From contig DOHC01000205.1 in assembly GCA_003535475.1 (NCBI GenBank), positions 4,982-15,300 of the forward strand: a DNA stretch of 10,319 nucleotides, given 5' to 3'. The notes beneath the pieces are model-generated. The model had not been told where the DNA came from, did not search any database, and worked only from the letters and a program-made list of their open reading frames with translations. The translations under genes were made by a program, and so were the position numbers. Source of the stretch: Nitrospiraceae bacterium (lineage in GTDB: Bacteria > Nitrospirota > Thermodesulfovibrionia > Thermodesulfovibrionales > UBA1546). Below, piece by piece: positions 6,757 to 10,319 of this stretch (position 1 is the stretch's first letter; every line of letters starts with the position of its first letter).

Positions 6757-8247
6757 TTAAGACAATTTCTTTCTCAGCAGTTCATTCACAATCTGGGGAT
6801 TTGCCTTGCCTTTTGTGAGCTTCATAATCTGCCCTACGAAAAATCCGAGGAGTTTTTCATCTCCTGCCTTAAACCTCTCCACCTCTTTAGGATTTTTTGC
6901 AATAACTTCATCAACAGCCTTTTCTATTTCAGATGAGTCGCTAATCTGAATGAGTCCTTTTTCTTTTACAATTACTTCAGGCATTTTACCACTTTTAAAG
7001 ACCTCATCCAGAATAGTAGTTTTTGCCATTGTAATACTGGTACTCCCCACCGCAACACAACTAACTAAATTGCCTAAGTGACCAGGTGTAAGAGGTGTTT
7101 CATTGATTTCTTTATCTTCTTCTTTCAGGTGTTTGAAAATATTTGTTATTATCAAGTTGGCTACAATTTTGGCTACAATTTTGAGATCAATGCGTACACC
7201 TAATTTAACTAATTCTTCAACTGCTTTTTCAAGTGCTTTTTCAAAATATTCGGCTGTTGATTTTTCTTCAGTGAGCAAATCAGCATCATATTGGGGAAGT
7301 CCGTATTCAGACACAAATCTTTTCCTCTTGGCATCAGGAAGCTCAGGCAAAGACGCCTTAAGCCCATCAATCAATTTCTGCTCAACCGTTATCGGCACAA
7401 GGTCAGGATCAGGAAAATAACGGTAGTCGTGCGCTTCTTCTTTTGTGCGCATTGATTCTGTAATTCCCTTATTTGAATCCCATAACCTTGTCTCCTGAAT
7501 AATTTTCCCGCCTTCTTCAATAACTTTAATCTGTCTTTTTATCTCATATTCCAATGCCTTTTCAACGAACTTGAATGAATTTATATTCTTAACCTCTGCC
7601 CTTGTCCCGTATCCCTTCTGTCCAACAGGTCTTACAGACACATTTGCATCGCACCTGAGAGAACCCTCTTCCATATCCCCGTCACATACTCCAATCCATC
7701 TGACAAGTTCCCTTAACTTTTTCATATACTCCGCCGCCTCTTTAGGGCTTCTTATGTCAGGTTCAGACACTATCTCCATCAAGGGGACCCCTGTCCTGTT
7801 CAGGTCTACAAAACTGTAATTGCCAGACCCTTGTCCGCCTGAGGTGGATTCATGGATGTTCTTTCCGGCATCCTCTTCCATGTGTATCCTTGTTATTCCT
7901 ATTTTTCTGTCCTCGCCATTAACTACTATTTCAAGAAAACCATGTTCACATATGGGGAGTTCATACTGGCTTATCTGATAGCCCTTTGGAAGGTCAGGAT
8001 AAAAATAATTTTTTCTTGCAAACCTGCTGTAAGGAGAGATCTTGCAGTTAGTCGCAAGCCCAGTACTTATGGCAAACTCAAACGCCTTTTTATTCAAAAC
8101 AGGAAGAACGCCCGGCATTCCTATGCATATCTGGCAGGTCTGTGTGTTAGGCTCAGAACCGAATTTTGTGGAGCACCCGCAGAATATCTTGCTGTCCGTC
8201 AGCATCTGGGCATGAACTTCAAGCCCTATCACTGCCTCGTATTTCAT
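6757..8247 (-). CDS. gatB: Asp-tRNA(Asn)/Glu-tRNA(Gln) amidotransferase subunit B
   Basis: GatB phosphorylates the misacylated Glu-tRNA(Gln) or Asp-tRNA(Asn) and completes the transamidation with ammonia delivered from GatA. At 496 residues it has the normal family length. The N-terminal signature is clear: [12 protein letters not shown] (3-14), the zinc-type cysteines C23, C25, C38 and C41 (FCGCST, then [10 protein letters not shown]), [17 protein letters not shown], and EEDAGK. The C-terminal helical tRNA-binding tail (about 350-496) ends [14 protein letters not shown], typical of the family. The common CPVC is CQIC here; the cysteines are kept. The ATG start overlaps the gatA stop as ATGA (8244-8247), and AGAGG about nine bases upstream lies inside gatA, so translation is probably coupled. 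Confidence 0.97.
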   Translation of the reverse strand: MKYEAVIGLEVHAQMLTDSKIFCGCSTKFGSEPNTQTCQICIGMPGVLPVLNKKAFEFAISTGLATNCKISPYSRFARKNYFYPDLPKGYQISQYELPICEHGFLEIVVNGEDRKIGITRIHMEEDAGKNIHESTSGGQGSGNYSFVDLNRTGVPLMEIVSEPDIRSPKEAAEYMKKLRELVRWIGVCDGDMEEGSLRCDANVSVRPVGQKGYGTRAEVKNINSFKFVEKALEYEIKRQIKVIEEGGKIIQETRLWDSNKGITESMRTKEEAHDYRYFPDPDLVPITVEQKLIDGLKASLPELPDAKRKRFVSEYGLPQYDADLLTEEKSTAEYFEKALEKAVEELVKLGVRIDLKIVAKIVANLIITNIFKHLKEEDKEINETPLTPGHLGNLVSCVAVGSTSITMAKTTILDEVFKSGKMPEVIVKEKGLIQISDSSEIEKAVDEVIAKNPKEVERFKAGDEKLLGFFVGQIMKLTKGKANPQIVNELLRKKLS

Positions 8248-9698
8248 AAATTCGGCTTCCTCTTGTGCCAGTCTGTTGATTGTTCATAAGCGTATGCTGC
8301 TTTCAGAATGCTCTCCTCGTCAAAGTGCTTACCGATAATCTGCAACCCTATGGGAAGATTGTTTGACGTGAAACCGCATGGTATTGAGATTGCAGGTATT
8401 CCTGCAAGGTTTACAGAGATTGTGAATATGTCAGAGAGATACATCTGCAGCGGGTCGTCTGTCTTTTCTCCTGATTTAAACGCTGCTGTTGGAGATGTGG
8501 GTGTGACAATCATATCAACGCTATTAAACGCCTTTTCAAAATCCGCTTTTATCAATGTCCTTGCCTGCTGCGCCTTTTTGTAATAAGCATCGTAATATCC
8601 TGACGAGAGCGCATAAGTTCCAAGCATTATCCTTCTTTTCACCTCAGCGCCGAATCCTTGAGCCCTTGTGTTCATATACATTTCCATCAGGTCTTTGCCA
8701 TCTGCCCTGAAACCGTATTTAACGCCGTCATACCTCGCGAGATTGGATGAAGCCTCTGATGTTGCAAGCACATAGTATGTTGCAACTGCATATTCAGTAT
8801 GCGGCAAAGATATCTCAACAGGTATTGCGCCAAGGGATTCGAGCTTCTTGATAGCAGTTTTAACGGATTCCTCTATTTCCCTGTCCATTCCCTTAATAAA
8901 ATATTCCCTTGGAATACCTATCTTTAACCCTTTAATTTCGTTCCCCAGAACTTTTGTGAAATCAGGAACAGCAACAGGCGCAGATGTGGAATCAAAAGGG
9001 TCTTTCCCTGAGATTATGTTCAGCAGTGTTGCTGAGTCTTTCACAGTTTTTGTGATAGGCCCTATCTGGTCTAATGATGATGCAAATGCAACAAGTCCGT
9101 ATCTTGAAACCCTTCCGTAAGTAGGCTTTAACCCTACCACGCCACACAATGCCGCCGGCTGTCTTATTGAACCGCCTGTGTCAGAACCCAGCGCTGCGAT
9201 GCATTCATCTGCAGCAACTGCTGCTGCAGAGCCTCCGCTTGAACCGCCCGGAATTCTTTCAATATCCCATGGATTTCTTGTTGTGAAGAAACCCGAATTC
9301 TCAGTTGACGAACCCATTGCAAATTCATCAAGATTAGTCTTTCCGATGAGTACATACCCGTTTTCACTTAGCCTTGACGTTACAGCGCTCTCATAAGGTG
9401 GGATAAAGTTTTCGAGGATTTTTGACGAACAGGTAGTGCGTATGCCTTTTGTGCACATGTTGTCCTTAATTGCAACCGGAATGCCCTGAACAGTCAAAGA
9501 CCTGCCTTCATTTATCTGCTTTTGAGCAGCATCAGCCATCTCATAAGCCTGCTCTTTTGACAAGGTGACAAATGCCTTTACTTTACTGTCAACAGATTCG
9601 ATCCTCTGATATATGGAATTCAGAAGTTCCTTTGCAGTGATTTTTCTTTTATCAAGCAGTTCCCTTGCTTCAGAAATGTTAAGCCTGTAAAGTTCCAA
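8244..9698 (-). CDS. gatA: Asp-tRNA(Asn)/Glu-tRNA(Gln) amidotransferase subunit A
   Basis: GatA is the glutaminase of GatCAB and releases ammonia for GatB. The 484-residue protein carries the amidase signature (about 148-195, [13 protein letters not shown], then [17 protein letters not shown]). The Ser-cisSer-Lys triad is visible as Lys78 (AIKDN), Ser153 and Ser177. Length and the N-terminal [15 protein letters not shown] agree with the family. The start is TTG at 9698, chosen because upstream in-frame codons reach a stop without another start, and because this N-terminus fits relatives. GAGGGG lies only three bases before the TTG, so initiation may be modest. It overlaps gatB by four bases. 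The usual third subunit gene, gatC, is not upstream here and must be elsewhere. The promoter must lie within the roughly 100 bases shared with the riboswitch transcription unit; I could not place it firmly. Confidence 0.97.
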   Translation of the reverse strand: MELYRLNISEARELLDKRKITAKELLNSIYQRIESVDSKVKAFVTLSKEQAYEMADAAQKQINEGRSLTVQGIPVAIKDNMCTKGIRTTCSSKILENFIPPYESAVTSRLSENGYVLIGKTNLDEFAMGSSTENSGFFTTRNPWDIERIPGGSSGGSAAAVAADECIAALGSDTGGSIRQPAALCGVVGLKPTYGRVSRYGLVAFASSLDQIGPITKTVKDSATLLNIISGKDPFDSTSAPVAVPDFTKVLGNEIKGLKIGIPREYFIKGMDREIEESVKTAIKKLESLGAIPVEISLPHTEYAVATYYVLATSEASSNLARYDGVKYGFRADGKDLMEMYMNTRAQGFGAEVKRRIMLGTYALSSGYYDAYYKKAQQARTLIKADFEKAFNSVDMIVTPTSPTAAFKSGEKTDDPLQMYLSDIFTISVNLAGIPAISIPCGFTSNNLPIGLQIIGKHFDEESILKAAYAYEQSTDWHKRKPNL

Positions 9699-9701
9699 TT
9701 T

Positions 9702-9707
9702 CCCCTC
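9702..9707 (-). promoter_or_regulatory. Ribosome binding site of gatA
   Basis: On the minus strand GAGGGG is followed by AAA and then TTG. The three-base spacing is shorter than usual, combined with a non-ATG start. No better start codon is available upstream before the in-frame stop at 9731-9729. Confidence 0.5.
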
Positions 9708-9775
9708 TTGGCAATTAGTTTTACAAGTTTAGCATAGAGGACTGAAAGACATCCAGAACATAACCCCTTGCTTTT

Positions 9776-9802
9776 TTGATTCGTTTGCTGTAACACTATA
9801 AA
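9776..9802 (+). promoter_or_regulatory. Probable housekeeping promoter of the riboswitch transcript
   Basis: A -10-like TATAAA (9797-9802) has a possible -35 TTGATT (9776-9781) with a 15-base spacer, slightly short. Transcription would start near 9808, at the first stem of the riboswitch, which is where a riboswitch promoter is expected. The position supports it more than the -35 match does. Confidence 0.45.
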
Positions 9803-9804
9803 TA

Positions 9805-9989
9805 GTTCGGGTGCTAAAAAGGCTTAATAGGGAATCCTGTTAAATTCAGGAGCGGTCCCGCCGCTGTAATCCCGATTCCGATTGTTTGATTGGAATTAAA
9901 GCCTTTGCCGGTAATATGCCACTGTCCCGATAATATCGGGATGGGAAGGCTGGCAAGGGTCGGGAGAGCCAGAAGACCTGCCTGTGAAC
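9805..9989 (+). ncRNA. Cobalamin (B12) riboswitch aptamer
   Basis: The conserved blocks appear in order: TAATAGGGAATCCTGT (9825-9840), TTCAGGAGCGGTCCCGCCGCTGTAA (starting 9845), GCCACTG (9918-9924), a GGGAAGGC block (9943-9950), and the B12 box AGCCAGAAGACCTGCC (9967-9982). P1 can form between GTTC (9805-9808) and GAAC (9986-9989). Variable stems are also visible: a nine-pair stem 9875-9883/9888-9896, and a perfect stem TCCCGAT/ATCGGGA (9925-9931/9935-9941). It binds adenosylcobalamin or a related form and normally lowers expression of the gene downstream. Here the likely mechanism is transcription termination, given the terminator at 10117-10152. Confidence 0.95.
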
Positions 9990-9999
9990 GACAGTTGTA

Positions 10000-10067
10000 A
10001 GTGAATAGTATTTAGTGAATAGTCTAAGAAATTTTTACTATTCACTGTTCCTTAATCACTATTCACT
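10000..10067 (+). repeat. Nested inverted repeats inside the riboswitch expression platform
   Basis: AGTGAATAGT occurs at 10000-10009 and 10014-10023, and its exact reverse complement ACTATTCACT at 10037-10046 and 10058-10067. The inner and outer copies can pair as two stacked stems, or in swapped pairs. The element lies between the aptamer and the terminator, so it lengthens the leader by about 70 bases. Confidence 0.75.
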
Positions 10068-10116
10068 GGAAAGCCTTTCCGTGGAGGAAGGTGAGGATGA
10101 AGTAAATCAGGGTGCA

Positions 10117-10152
10117 ATCCCTAGGGCCAAGAGCTCTAGGGATATTTTTTTT
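10117..10152 (+). terminator. Intrinsic terminator of the B12 riboswitch
   Basis: ATCCCTAG (10117-10124) pairs perfectly with CTAGGGAT (10136-10143), and three more inner pairs (10125-10127 with 10133-10135, one G-U) give an 11-pair stem and a five-base loop. Eight Ts follow (10145-10152). A competing hairpin AGGG (10109-10112) with CCCT (10119-10122) would break the left arm and could serve as antiterminator or as the riboswitch's extra stem. The ribosome binding site lies just after the T-run. Confidence 0.85.
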
Positions 10153-10160
10153 GGTGGAGG
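10153..10160 (+). promoter_or_regulatory. Ribosome binding site of the last gene
   Basis: GGTGGAGG begins directly after the terminator's T-run and ends five bases before ATG 10166. It fixes the start of the last gene and lies outside the terminator stem, so control is likely at transcription and not by hiding this site. Confidence 0.7.
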
Positions 10161-10165
10161 TGTCA

Positions 10166-10319
10166 ATGAAGAAGGGAATGATTCTGTTTGTGACCGAGGG
10201 GCGAGATGAATTGCAAGACCATTCGGACGATTTGCGAAAAGCGCGGGACCAGCTGGGGGTGCAGGCCGTCTCGGTGGCCACGTCGGAAGAAGAGGTGGCT
10301 TATGAATGGTGGAGGATGC
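10166..10319 (+). CDS. Unrecognised B12-regulated gene, 3' end outside the window
   Basis: Only the first 51 codons are visible. They begin MKKGMILFVTEGRDEL and end ATSEEEVAYEWWRM. The start, GMILFVTEG, looks like a first beta strand of an alpha/beta protein. The next part is strongly charged (DELQDHSDDLRKARDQLG), followed by a second likely strand (VQAVSVATS). There is no signal peptide or membrane helix in this part. I do not recognise the family. Genes behind cobalamin riboswitches are mostly for B12 synthesis, cobalt or B12 transport, or B12-independent replacement enzymes, so a role there is an inference from position. By hand count the visible part is about 56% GC, and about 72% in 10241-10300, clearly above the genes to the left. 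Translation signals are good. Confidence 0.75.
   Translation, partial: MKKGMILFVTEGRDELQDHSDDLRKARDQLGVQAVSVATSEEEVAYEWWRM

Noticed and set aside
7852..8289. 145-codon + strand frame opposite gatB
   Set aside because: It is antisense to the highly conserved N-terminal part of GatB and has no ribosome binding site or recognisable motif.

Overview
The window is about 10.3 kb of bacterial chromosome. It is AT-rich in its first half, moderate in GC later, and densely coded. The gene styles (a sensor kinase with a sigma-54 regulator, a NapH/NosR-like iron-sulfur membrane protein, an LbtU-like porin, GatCAB amidotransferase genes, a cobalamin riboswitch) suggest a Gram-negative anaerobe. An uncultured Nitrospirota or a deltaproteobacterial lineage would fit, but this is an impression from gene style and not a measured placement.

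Left part, + strand. Bases 1-978 hold the 3' part of a membrane histidine kinase, and 1054-2391 its probable partner, an NtrC-type sigma-54 response regulator. A short palindromic repeat lies between them. A 300-base non-coding stretch follows. It contains a tandem octamer, two dyad repeats that could be activator sites, and a near-consensus sigma-54 promoter (GG-N10-GC, 2624-2641). That promoter faces three tightly placed genes: a nine-helix membrane protein with 4Fe-4S motifs (2698-4110), a four-CBS protein with a cysteine-rich loop (4117-5079), and an outer-membrane porin resembling LbtU (5155-6477). Right after the porin is a 47-codon fragment of a CbiM-type cobalt/nickel transporter (6522-6665), broken off after its first helix region. 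The simplest reading is a signal-responsive envelope module in which the kinase and regulator switch on the iron-sulfur/CBS/porin operon. The signal and substrate are unknown. The porin family and the CbiM remnant point weakly to metal or metallophore uptake.

Middle part, - strand. gatA (9698 down to 8244) and gatB (8247 down to 6757) overlap by ATGA and encode two of the three subunits of tRNA-dependent amidotransferase. They converge on the porin operon. gatC is not in the window.

Right end, + strand. A cobalamin riboswitch (about 9805-9989) is followed by a cluster of inverted repeats, a strong intrinsic terminator (10117-10152), a ribosome binding site, and the start of an unrecognised gene (10166 to the end). 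That gene is markedly richer in GC than its surroundings. The layout is a B12-controlled transcription attenuator in front of a gene of unknown function. No rRNA, tRNA, CRISPR array, transposase or phage gene was seen.
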